From the NCBI GenBank assembly GCA_946800325.1, contig OX326957.1, positions 13,773,591 through 13,837,590 on the forward strand: DNA of 64,000 nucleotides, in the 5' to 3' direction. The position numbers were made by a program, and so were the translations under genes. The first letter of the stretch is position 1, and the number at the start of each line of letters is the position of its first letter. Under the pieces are notes generated by a model. It was not told the DNA's origin and ran no database searches. It was given only the letters and a program-made list of their open reading frames with translations. The stretch is from Luzula sylvatica (Eukaryota > Streptophyta > Magnoliopsida > Poales > Juncaceae). Positions 44,545 through 55,237 of the stretch are shown in pieces.

Positions 44545-45090
44545 ATTCAAGACGGCAGAGCCGGTCAAGACGGCAGAGCCTATCGAGAAGGCACTAAATC
44601 CGAAATTGGCGAGTGGTGCTGAGGTATATTTTATAAGTTTATTTATTTTTTATTTTAAATGTCTAATGATTGGAGTATAATATATAACGAACTAAGGTTT
44701 TTTATTCGATTTTAAATACAGACCAGTGAAGAAGGGAAGGGCGTACCGGATCCTGATTTCACTTCCTTACCACCGGACACGGATCGCAGGCACAAACGAG
44801 CTGGCAGCAAAAACAGGCGTGTTTCCACTGTCTCAAGGAGGGCCATCTTTATGCCCGCTGCCCGGCACGCCTGGAGCAAGGCCTGGTGAACGCTCTCGAG
44901 CCGAATGCAAATAAAATTTAAGATCCCTAACATCAATCAATTTCAAAAAATTTGTGAAATTTCGTGAATTGTTCTCTTTCCAGTTTTTGCTACTTTTTTT
45001 CTTTCTTTTTATGAATTCCCCAAATGCACATAATTTTTTTGTGTTATCGATTGAGGATGTTTTTGCTTTATGCATATAATGCTGATTTCG
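44545..45090 (+). pseudogene. Acidic/CCHC gene family, copy 4: last two exons with the zinc knuckle
   Basis: Exon 4 remnant reads TAEPVKTAEPIEKALNPKLA... ending GAE before donor GTATAT at 44624. A 98-nt intron ends ATACAG at 44721. Exon 5 starts TSEEGKGVPDPDFTSLPPDT. The zinc knuckle is at 44820-44861, CFHCLKEGHLYARC, a perfect CX2CX4HX4C, followed by P-A-R-L-E-Q-G-L. It is one frame away from the upstream part of the exon, so a 1-base indel lies just before it (about 44800-44819). The 3' flank (44940-45090) matches those of copies C and 6. Such knuckles bind single-stranded nucleic acid in gag-type and many plant proteins. Only the 3' third of the gene is here. Confidence 0.7.
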
Positions 45091-45932
45091 TCTTGAATTA
45101 TAATTTTATGTGTACTGCTGCACATTATGGAAGTAAATTTTAGTATCATATTTAGTCTTTTAAATTTTCAATCATCAATTCTTTTCTATTCTATATTTAA
45201 GTATGCTTTACCCATTTTTGCATAAGAAAAGAGAGTTTGAAAAACTGAGCCCAAAACATAGATTTCAGTAACACACGATACATATTACGTTACTGATATA
45301 ATTTCTATGTTAGTTAATAGCAAATAAACTTGGATATTTTGTATATAATTATTTGCAATATTTCTCAATATATAGATAGATATTACGTTACTGATCCCAA
45401 TAAAAACACGACAATAAAAACACGATACATATTACATTACTGATCCCAATAAAAACATAAGTTTTAATTAGAATGAATTAGTATTGAAATGGGGGAATGA
45501 ATTCAATTGCATGCATGTCTGGAGATGGATATCAGTTAAGAGCACTATCTAATGAGTCGATATATAAGTTTCTTACTGTTGACATATTGCTAAGGAGATC
45601 GCGGTGCGCGCTTGGGACGAGTCCCTCAACACCCAGCCCGAAAAGCTCAAAACTTGGCCGATTCAAGAAGAGAACTAAGGACGCATCTCCGGTCATATCT
45701 CCAGCTACTCGAGTGTCTACAGCTCTTTTCCCCGGTCATCTCTCCGGTCACTTTTCCGGTCATCTGTCACCTCACTTTTCCGGAGACACTCCATAGTCAA
45801 AACTTTTCAACAAGTGCGGAGTTTCAAGTATGTAGTCTCTGAGTGACAATAATTGGGTACAAGATATCCGAATTTCAAGAATCCCAAAGAAATTTTTGAC
45901 TTACATTGTGATTATATCTCCGCTTAAAAAGT
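45091..45932. other. Unassigned sequence with a short GC-richer patch
   Basis: About 45600-45800 is GC-richer and contains four imperfect repeats of CGGTCATCTC/CCGGTCACTTTTC. A 99-codon frame at 45497-45796 runs through it; its C-terminus (GHLSGHFSGHLSPHFSG) is just that repeat. No family recognised. Confidence 0.35.
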
Positions 45933-46321
45933 TTCAAATAATAAATTATAATTATCATGTTTGTCCCTTAATAATAAAATGATATATGAAAAATGCATGA
46001 ATTCTTTTTATTGTACCTTTTGCACTGATTTAACACTCAAGGATTGGCCAATTGCACTTAACACTTCAATTAACGATAATTATACATGTAAATTGGCACG
46101 TCAATTCGAGTTAATATGGCATATATGTACATGTTATTTGCCATGTTAATTCAATTTAACACGTCAATTGATAGTCAATTGAACATGAAAATTACTTCAA
46201 TTAATCGTTTTCGAGTACAATATCAAAAATACTCGAGTCACTTAATTTATGGACACCGTATATAACTTGGAAAGAATTCTTACATGTTTGGTTTTGGTTA
46301 GAAGTTCCAAAGTAAGTATCA
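45933..46321 (+). repeat. Repeat X, copy 2
   Basis: Almost identical to 22953-23366 and, inverted, to 59557-59960. It leads directly into the second copy of Helitron A. Confidence 0.75.
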
Positions 46322-47221
46322 CTAGCATTTTACCCGCGTAATTGCACGGTTCTGCTTTTTTTTTTCATTTTGGTTTTTGCGAGTAATTAAAACGATTCTT
46401 GATCTCAACTTTTTTTATTATTTTACACATCATCGCCAAACATGCCGTATTCGTGATAGGTAAGCTGTTTGTTTTTTGTTGAGATCGATATTGTCGTTTA
46501 CACTTGTTTTTTTTTTCATTTTCGTTTTTGTATCCGTTTTTTTTTTTTATTTATATTTCTTGTTTGGTTTGGTATTACCCATTCATATATGTATTTCGTA
46601 TTTTTATTAGGTAGTTGTGTTTTCAAATTGAATATGTATCCCTATTTTCTTTCCTTATTTTCTTCATTATTTGCAATTTTCTGCTTGTATTGTCGTTTTG
46701 TATTTCATTGTTCATATTGTTTAATTATTTTATGTCTTCTAATTTTGCATATTGACTAAATAAATAACCATCTGTTACACAATCGAGAGAGCCATGATAT
46801 ATTGTTTTTCTAAATAACCGAAATGCATATGTATATTGTCGAAATATTTTTTCTATTTTTAGGTTTTTTTTCCTACAATTTTAACCAATCAAATTAAACA
46901 TAATACAAATTTTGTATTTTATATTAAGATTTCAAGTTGTCATAGTTTACTCCATCAAATAAATATACCGAGAATTAATATTTTAACTTTTTACTCAAGC
47001 ATATAGAGTTAGTCAAGTATAAATTATATCCAAGTCATGTCTAAATAATGCCACTGAAGCGAAGCATGCATTCTATTTGGTTGAATTTAGACGAATTAAA
47101 GACTTTTATGTGAAATTTTGATGAACTGGAGTTTACTTCACATCAAGTTATATATAGGCGCAATTCTTTAATTTAATACATGTCGATTTTCTCATTTGAA
47201 ACATCAAACATAATATATATA
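46322..47221 (-). mobile_element. Helitron A, copy 2 (minus strand)
   Basis: CTAG at 46322-46325 and hairpin CCGCG...CACGG (46333-46348, one mismatch) mirror copy 1. The two copies are nearly identical through to 24262/47219, with a few substitutions and T-run length changes. Because the repeat X flank is also shared, this looks like duplication of a larger segment rather than two independent insertions. It is cut off at 47222 by another Helitron end. Confidence 0.8.
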
Positions 47222-47639
47222 CTAGGAAAATACTCGCGCTCCGCGACGAACATGTAAATTATGTTTTTCATTGTAATACAAATTACAAATTTATATAATA
47301 AATTATTCTTATTTAGGATTTTTTTTTTAAATCCACTGTTTTATGTTTTATTTTAACATATCCCAAAACTTTTCAACTACTCTAAAGGCCCGTAACTTCG
47401 TAAATATTCAAAAGAACCCTACTTCTATTTTCTATTTAATTTTTTTTTATGTTGTTTTATTTAGGCAAAAATAAGGGGTGAACTCAATTTGTTGAATTTA
47501 CGTTGTTCACAAGCGGCATACACCAAAAACTAATATGTATACTGATCCTCATATTGGGCCAGTACAAAAAATCACATAGGAACCCATTCCCTCATTAATC
47601 CATACATAATACCATAACAAATTTATAACTCAAAACATG

Positions 47640-47685
47640 ATTCTAATCACAAATAAAATAAAAAAAAAATAAAAAAAAAAAATAA

Positions 47686-47742
<57 letters not shown>
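47640..47742. repeat. A-rich tract followed by (TA)n
   Basis: A-rich run broken by single T, then about 23 TA units (47694-47740). Length is likely to be assembly-sensitive. Confidence 0.9.
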
Positions 47743-48449
47743 GCTCTGTAAGAATATCAAAACAACTGGCAAGTGGCAAGCATATTACATCAACAAAACA
47801 TGGGGTCATGATTACTATTTACTCGAAGAACCATTTGTTTCCTCCAAAAATAACATGGCAAAGACTGCAGTTTACTGATGATATTTTTTTTTTCCAATCT
47901 GGATTCATGCAATGCACGTTGTCTCGTACAAAAGCCCAATGCTGCCTTTCATTAATGCACTAATGTGGATGTCATTCTCATGAAAACAATGAAATATAAC
48001 ACAAATTTACCAAAAAAAAGTAATGGAAATAAAAAATCGACATGTATATACTCAGATTCGCTTGCTGTATTTTGTTATGGAGAATTTTCAGATGAGTATC
48101 GGAGTTCTGAAAACATAATATATTTTATTATGGAGAACAATTTTCAGATTCCTTTTTAGATTCGCTTGCTGTATTTTGTTTTGGTCCAGTTTTCAGACAT
48201 ATTCCTCTTTTTATACTCTTGATTTTTTCAAAACAAAATAAGGAATTCGTAATTTCCAGAGAAAAACTGGGCACAAATAAATGGAAAATGTTAGGGCATA
48301 ATTTAAACTTCAGCTCCTTAACATATGGCGAAACAAAGATAAAGAATAAGCGATTTAAAATAATATGTTTAATGATCTGTCCATCAATTTTCTACTTCCA
48401 TATATGCAATTAAAATTATAATATCATAATATCATAAAACGATCTTACT
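47743..48449. other. No gene seen; small local duplication
   Basis: AT-rich. AGATTCGCTTGCTGTATTTTG occurs at about 48054 and 48160, and TTTTCAGAT/TTTTCAGAC words follow each. Two 64-codon frames (47965-48159, 48219-48413) have no recognisable features. Confidence 0.35.
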
Positions 48450-48745
48450 ATTGTCATTTGGATCGCCCTTCCTTGCTTCACTCGTCTGTGTTTAAAATCA
48501 AATAAAATATCTTAGTTCATTTTTTGCAATCATTAGACATTTCAAATAAAAAATAAATAAACTTATAAAGTATACCTCAGCACCAGTCTCCACTTCCTGT
48601 GAATTGCTCGCCAGTTTCGGATTTGGTGCCTTCACGATAGGCTCTGCCGTCTTGACAGGCTGTGCTGCCTCCACGACCGGCTCTGCCATCTTGACAGGCT
48701 GTGTGCTGCCTTGACCGGCTCTGCCGTCTTGACCGACTCTATTTA
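48450..48745 (-). pseudogene. Acidic/CCHC gene family, copy 5: exon 4 end and exon 5 start
   Basis: On the minus strand it reads PVKMAEPVVEAAQPVKTAEP and PKLASNSQEVETGAE, then donor GTATAC at 48575. A 90-nt intron ends AAACACAG, and exon 5 begins ACGAGTGAAGCAAGG at 48485, stopping after GATCCAAATG at about 48450. The intron sits exactly where it does in copies 4 and 6. Lacks the knuckle and all earlier exons. Confidence 0.68.
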
Positions 48746-48889
48746 GTTTCCTCCAATGTCTCATGACAAAATAAAAATAAAAATAACTATTATATTCGAG
48801 TTTAATCATATGTAATTTGAGTCGGAGACAATGAACTGGATATTTTAATATGCATATACCAATTATATTAGCTGTTCATGCTTTTGGGT

Positions 48890-49085
48890 TTAGTTTCATA
48901 TTTATAGTGTTCTACTATCAATGATTCATGCGGACCAACATAACATAAGCATGGGCAAGGACGGAACATGAATTTTACATGTATAGGGCAAGGACGGAAC
49001 CAGGGCGACAGGGCGTACCCCCCATGAATTTTACATGTATATGATATAGTACTTTAATCATTCATGCATTGTAGAAGGCATGTAT
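48890..49085. repeat. Dispersed repeat fragment, inverted match to 2140-2280
   Basis: Shares GCATGGGCAAGGA/ CATGCTTATG words and the overall order with 2140-2280 in reverse. A small internal duplication of GGGCAAGGACGGAAC and of GAATTTTACATGTATA is visible at 48951-49040. Confidence 0.5.
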
Positions 49086-49189
49086 ACAATGCATACATAA
49101 ATTTTAGACATTAATATTTTGTTTCTCTAAGTAATGAAATGGGTATGCTGAATGGGCTCTGTGTTTTGTATTCATCCAGCTCCCAATTG

Positions 49190-51780
49190 TTCTCCCTTTA
49201 AAGAGTGGATGTTTTTGAGCTCTCACATTGAGCCACCTCATCTTTGATTTTATATCACACATATTAATATTTATATAATTTCCATATTTATTTTATGATT
49301 TGATTATATCCATTAATTTATATCATGTTTTACCCATTTAACCATTTAATAATTTATTTTATGATTTTTATATCATGTTCTACCTTAATTATATTAATAT
49401 TTGTATGATGTGTTCATATTTATTTTATGATTTCATATTTATTTTGTGATTTGATATTCATTAATTTTGTGATTTTACGCATTTAATTATTTTTTCATCT
49501 TTATATCATGCTTTACCCTTTTAATATTTTTTTCATATTTGTTTTGTGATATTCATTAATTTATTTTATGATATGATTTCAAATTTATTTTGTGATTTCA
49601 TTAATATATATATCAAGCTTTATGCATTTAATAATTTTCATATTTTTTGTGATATTCATTAATTTATTTTATGATATTATATCAAATTACACATTTAATT
49701 TTTTTTCATATTTATTTTGTGATATTCATTAATTTATTTTATGTTATGATTTTATATTTATTTTGTGATTTAATTAATTTATATCATGCTTTACGCATTT
49801 AATAATTTTCATATTTTTTGTGATATTCATTAATTTATTTTATGATATTATATCAAATTACACATTGTTCTCCCTTTAAAGAGTGGATGTTTTTGAGCTC
49901 TCACATTGAGCCACCTCATCTTTGACTTTCTATCACACATATTAATATTTATATAATTTCCATATTTATTTTATGATTTGATTATATCCATTAATTTATA
50001 TCATGTATCCATTAATTTATATCATGTTTTACCCATTTAACTATTTAATAATTTATTTTATGATCTTTATATCATGTTCTACCTTAATTATATTAATATT
50101 TGTATCATGTGTTCATATTTATTTTATGATTTCACATTTATTTTGTTTTCTCCCTTTAAAGAGTGGATGTTTTGAGCTCTCACATTGAGCCACCTCATCT
50201 TTGACATTCTATCACACATATTAATATTTATATAATTTCCATATTTATTTTATGATTTGATTATATCCATTAATTTATATCATGTATCCATTAATTTATA
50301 TCATGTTTTACCCATTTAACCATTTAATAATTTATTTTATGATCTTTATATCATGTTCTACCTTAATTATATTAATATTTGTATCATGTGTTCATATTTA
50401 TTTTATGATTTCATATTTATTTTGTGATTTGATATTCATTAATTTTGTGATTTTACGCATTTAATTATTTTTTCATCTTTATATCATGCTTTACGATTTT
50501 AATATTGTTTTCATATTTGTTTTGTGATATTTATTAATTTATTTTATTATATGATTTGAAATTTATTTTGTGATTTCATTAATTTATATCATGCTTTACG
50601 CCTTTAATAATTTTCATATTTTTTGTGATATTCATTAATTTATTTTATGATATTATATCAAATTACACATTTAATTTTTTTCATATTTATTTTGTGATAT
50701 TCATTAATTTATTTTATGATATGATTTCATATTTATTTTGTTTTGTGATTTCATTAATTTATATCATGCTTTACGCCTTTAATAATTTTCATATTTTTTG
50801 TGATATTCATTAATTTATTTTATGATATTATATCAAATTACACATTTAATTTTTTTCATATTTATTTTGTGATATTCATTAATTTATTTTATGATATGAT
50901 TTCATATTAATTTTGTGATTTAATTAATTTATATCATGCTTTACGCATTTAATAATTTTTATTTTTTTGTGATATTCATTAATTTATATCATGCTTTACG
51001 CATTTAATAATTTTCATTTTTTGTGATATTCATTAATTTATTTTATGATATTATATCAAATTACATATTGTTCTCCCTTTAAATAGTGGATGTTTTTGAG
51101 CTCTCACATTGAGCCACCTCATCTTTGACTTTCTATCAGACATATTAATATTTACATAATTTTCATATTTATTTTATGATTTGATTATATCCATTAATTT
51201 ATATCTTGTATCTATTAATTTATATCATGTTTTACCCATTTACCCATTTAATAATTTATTTGATGATCTTTATATCATGTTCTACCTTAATTATATTAAT
51301 ATATATATCTTGTTTTCATATTTATTCTATAATTTCATATTTATTTTGTGATTTGATATTCATTAATTTTGTGATTTTACGCATTTAATATTTTTTTCAT
51401 CTTTATATCATGCTTTACGCATTTAATATTTTTTTCATATTTGTTTTGTGATATTCATCAATTTATTTTATGATATGATTTCATATTTATTTTATGATTT
51501 CATTAATTTATATCATGTTTTACGCATTTAATAATTTTCATATTTTTTTGTGATATTCATTAATTTATTTTATGATATTATATCAAATTACACATTTAAT
51601 ATTTTTCATATTTGTTTTGTGGTATTCAATAATTTATTTTATGATATGATTTCATATTTATTTTGTGATTTCATTAATTTATATCATGCTTTACGCATTT
51701 CATTTTCATATTTCTTTTGTGATATTCATTAATTTATTTTATGATATTATATCAAATTACACATTTAATAATTTTCGTAT
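49190..51780 (+). repeat. Complex tandem array inside the Helitron-bounded interval
   Basis: A lead segment TTCTCCCTTTAAAGAGTGG...GAGCTCTCACATTGAGCC occurs at 49190, 49868, 50148 and 51071. Between these are many copies of an about 70-90-base AT-rich unit with ATTCATTAATTTATTTTATG and TTTACGCATTTAATAATTTTC. The array thus has short units grouped in larger, unequal higher-order repeats (spacings 678, 280 and 923). Open frames here are repeat by-products. Confidence 0.85.
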
Positions 51781-51903
51781 TGGTTTTATGACATTTTTTT
51801 TGTAAACATAACAAATAACAATTAATAAGTGAATACACCATATTTTATCTAATACGAACCATTACATTACAAATCCGCAGCGAAGCGCGGACAAATTTCC
51901 TAG

Positions 51904-52873
51904 TATATATAACTCAACAGCTTCATAGTGAATTTTTTTTGTTTTTTGTTTTGTGTATTAAATGTATTATCAATTCAATCACCTCACACTCAGAGACTTA
52001 TTACACCGTTAAAATCGAACTGAGTGAATAAAATTTCATTTTTCATATCAGTTTAACATGTTAATGAGCAAATATTAAAATAATATCATTATGTGTTATG
52101 AGGTTTATCTATCTTTTTTGATAAATAAACTATAAAATATAAAATTCATTAATAATTAATTTTTTTAATATTACAATGTTTCTTATTCGATTCAACCGAA
52201 TAAAATCGAACAAAAGTTTGATTTATGTGGTTCGGTTTTTAACCGGTTCAAAAGTTAATTCGCTTCGGTTCTGATTGAATTTAATTCGATTTAAATTAAC
52301 CAAACACACCCTTACTTAAGTATAGTAAAAATTATACATGTCTCCTCTAAATATAGGAAAAAAAATATACATGTAAGAGTTACTTTACAGAGTTTAACAA
52401 CATACATTTCAAAAAATGTTAATTATATTAAAGATTTACTTTATAGAGTTTAAAAAATTGCAATTCAAGAAAATTGAACATACACATTCATATAGTTAAC
52501 ATACTAAATTATCATTATTGACAATTTACAAATAAAAATATTATAATAATTTACTTATTTAAGCGTTGGGTTTAACAAAATTTTGTTAGCATAATTGAAT
52601 TAAAATTAAAATAAACACAGATTATTTTCGGAATCATGAATCACGGGCTATACTAACTTTGCACAACATAAGCATGTGGTCTACCTGGTAAATTTATTAT
52701 GTTGATAAATTAATAAATTAATATTACCTTGCCATCAGATCTCAACACAACATCCTCAATTTCCTAATTAGCCCACATAATAGCATAATATATTAATAAA
52801 TAATAAATAATTATTTCAAAAATAAATTAAGGTTTTTTTTCAAAATCACATATTTCTATGAGCCAATGTAATC
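51904..52873. other. No gene; possible hAT remnant
   Basis: AT-rich. About 52190-52315 has TTCGGTTTTTAACCGGTTC and TTAATTCGATTTAAATT words ending ACACACCCTTA, resembling an eroded hAT end. Confidence 0.4.
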
Positions 52874-53380
52874 AGGGATGGCAAAATGTGACTCGCCTCG
52901 AAAATCTAATCGACTCGTTCGAATTCGATCCGATTCGAAACAAAAAATATTAAAAAGTCAAGATCCAAAATCGAATGACCCGAATTCAAAATAAAACTGA
53001 AACTGAATGGTCCGAATTCGAAATGAAACAAAAACCGAAAATATAATTAGGGATGGCAAAACGTCACTTATCTCGAAAATCGAACCGACTCGTCCGCGAT
53101 CTGATTCGAACTGAAAAATAATAAAAAATCATGATCCAAAACCGAATGACCCGAATTCAAAACGAAATCGAAACTGAATGATCCGAATCTGAAATGGAAC
53201 CAAAACTGAAAAATATAATTAAGAATGACAAAATGTCACTTACATCGAAATTGAATCGACTCGTCCGAACTCGATCCGATTCAAACCGAAAAATATTAAA
53301 ATTCATTATCCGAAACCGAATTATCCGAATTCAAAGTGGAACCAAAACCGAATGTGTTGGGTATCGGTGTCGCTACATGC
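52874..53380 (+). repeat. Three tandem units of a hAT-terminus-like sequence, period about 173 bp
   Basis: AGGGATGGCAAAATGTGACT at 52874, AGGGATGGCAAAACGTCACT at 53049 and AAGAATGACAAAATGTCACT at 53221 begin three similar units rich in CGAATTCGA, CCGATTCGAA and ACCGAATGA. The unit start resembles hAT termini of the TAGGGNTGGCAA type, but no right terminus or TSD is seen. Confidence 0.75.
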
Positions 53381-53729
53381 AACTACTAATGTATAACTAT
53401 TATATATATAATGCCATATCACGTGAAATTGATCACGGAGAAGGGTAGACACGCGCTTGTAGTTGCTCTTCTCGTTTCATTCTTCGGCAACACATGCTTC
53501 CTACGTCCGCACGATTCGATTCAGCTCGAATGAGTTTCGAGTCGAGATTGAGCTTGGCATAGCTTGCTCGAACTCGGCGCCTAATTCCAAAGGACTAATG
53601 CACAATTACTAATTCTTCAAGAGTATGTCGGAGACTAGTGCACGCTAGTATCCCACGACCTCATCATAAAAAAAATGTTATCAAAAAATTAACTAAATTA
53701 ATTATTAAAAATGAAAAAGGTTCTTGAAA
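53381..53729. other. No gene; GAGCTCGA-type words
   Basis: About 53515-53580 (CAGCTCGAATGAGTTTCGAG) resembles hAT subterminal motifs. Nothing else seen. Confidence 0.35.
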
Positions 53730-54104
53730 GGAAATTTAATTGCATCATGTGTTAAGATTGTTGTGTAAACGAAAAAAAATCTTGTTTGAATATTTTTTTT
53801 GGAGCAAAGGTTTGAAGGGGTTCTTTATAGGAAAATTATACTCTCCACCATATATGCCCTCTTCTTTATATTCCCCAAATATATTTCCAATGTATGAAAA
53901 ATTTATATGAACTCAGAATTGAAATGTCATCTTTCTAGTATGGGTTCGTTTGATGTTAGACAAAATTGAAAAATGACACGAGGGTCACGGAATTAAATTT
54001 CTTTATTTTGTTTTATTCACGGTAATTATCAAGGAAAATAAATTTGGTTTCTCATATTTCTCTTATTCTTTTTCATAATGTTGTCCTTCTAAATATACAG
54101 AAAA

Positions 54105-54310
54105 GAATGATTCTATGGTAGAACCTTATTTGCAATTTTTATACAAATTAACGAAGATATTTTGGACATTTTTTTAAACCACTAATTTAATTTATAATTG
54201 ATACAATGCTCGAATAGGAAACTGTTTTAATTGACAAAATAAAAAAAATATCAAATTAATTATAAATATCCAAAATACCTTTTTGAAAAGATTCTACCGT
54301 AGAATCACTC
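54105..54310. mobile_element. MITE of a second family, 206 bp, Mutator-type
   Basis: Inverted ends GAATGATTCTATGGTAGAA and TTCTACCGTAGAATCACTC, with a perfect 9-bp TSD TACAGAAAA at 54096-54104 and 54311-54319. The uninterrupted host sequence is seen on the other strand at about 37930-37955 and 42610-42635 (GGTTTTTCTGTATATTT). No coding capacity. Confidence 0.92.
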
Positions 54311-55140
54311 TACAGAAAAACCAATTCTATCACTAGTTGGAGACATTGAACTGGATAATATCTCACATTTAAATCCCTTCAATGTGTTAAGAAAAAATTA
54401 AAACAAAATTTTGGATTTATTAGTAATCATATAAGTCAATTCACATATTAGCAGTTCATTGCTTTGAGTTTATTAGTTTCTTGATTATGGTGTTCTCTAA
54501 CTATCAATGATTCATGAGGATCAATTTTGCACAACATAAGCATGTGATGTACATGGATATTTCTAAATGGTAAATTCATTACTCCAGATAAATTAATATT
54601 GGCCTAGGGAAAAGCTGTTGAATTATGATATGATATCTCACAATTAGTTTCCTCCAATGTCTAGAGAAAAAATCAAAACAACTTTTTGGATATATTAATA
54701 CACATAACAATTAACATATTAGAAATTAGAAATTATGCATTTGGATTTAGTTTTTAGTTTCATGTTTATAGTGTCTACTAACTTTGCACATGCTTATGTT
54801 GTGACTAGGTTACTCTGACTAGGTACTCATTCTTATGGCATGATATATATGATATGGCCTCGGATAAAGCTGTTGATATATGACTCGACCCTAAAAAACT
54901 ATTTGACTCGGCATGAGCAAATGATGACCCAAACCCAAATGAATCAAAACTTGAACTTGGTTAACTCCAAAGCTAAAACGGAAGGACCCTAATCAGAATT
55001 CTATGCAAATTCAAAAAGTATTATTATTATTAATGCATTATTTACATAATTGAATTTAAACATCATTATTATTATTTTTTAAATTATAATTGTAGGAATC
55101 CTATATAACACTAAATGGGTTGTATATATATTTGTGTTCA

Positions 55141-55237
55141 CAAAAATTCATGTGTTGTGAGAGATTATGGGTTCGATCCTCATTGACATCAATAGATGGA
55201 GGACATATGAGCTTTCTCTATTTATTATCAAAAAAAA
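55141..55237 (+). mobile_element. SINE-like insertion, 5'-truncated
   Basis: Contains GGGTTCGATCCTC, a good RNA polymerase III B box, and ends TTATTATC followed by about 8 A. A probable long TSD (TATATATATTTGTGTTCA at 55123-55140 and TATATATATTTTTGTTCA at 55240-55257, one mismatch) flanks it. The other copies of block P (about 35935-35960 and 43375-43400) lack the insert. The A box is not evident, so the 5' part is probably lost. Confidence 0.65.

Larger units (their letters stand above)
47222..51903. mobile_element. Interval bounded by two outward-facing Helitron 3' ends (type II)
   Basis: Left end, minus strand: hairpin TCGCG-CTC-CGCGA (47234-47246), then CTAG (47222-47225). Right end, plus strand: hairpin with CCGC...GCGG (51875-51890), then CTAG (51900-51903) and T. 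The two ends are of the same family (CTAGGA.. inverted) but differ in sequence. This is either two Helitrons inserted tail-outward or one element with two 3' ends. No internal 5' end is proven; TTCTCCCTTTAAAGAGTGG repeats inside are candidates. No Rep/helicase. Confidence 0.65.

Noticed and set aside
45497..45842. 99- and 76-codon frames with GHLSGHFSG repeats
   Set aside because: The repeated residues come from a short CGGTCA-type nucleotide repeat. No start context, splice support or relative elsewhere in the window.
49190..51780. Possible CRISPR array
   Set aside because: The units are AT-rich, of variable length and spacing, without uniform spacers, in a plant nuclear context. It is a complex tandem repeat.
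55150..55190. tRNA gene suggested by GGGTTCGATCC
   Set aside because: No acceptor stem, anticodon arm or A box nearby. The poly(A) tail and TSD fit a SINE fragment better.
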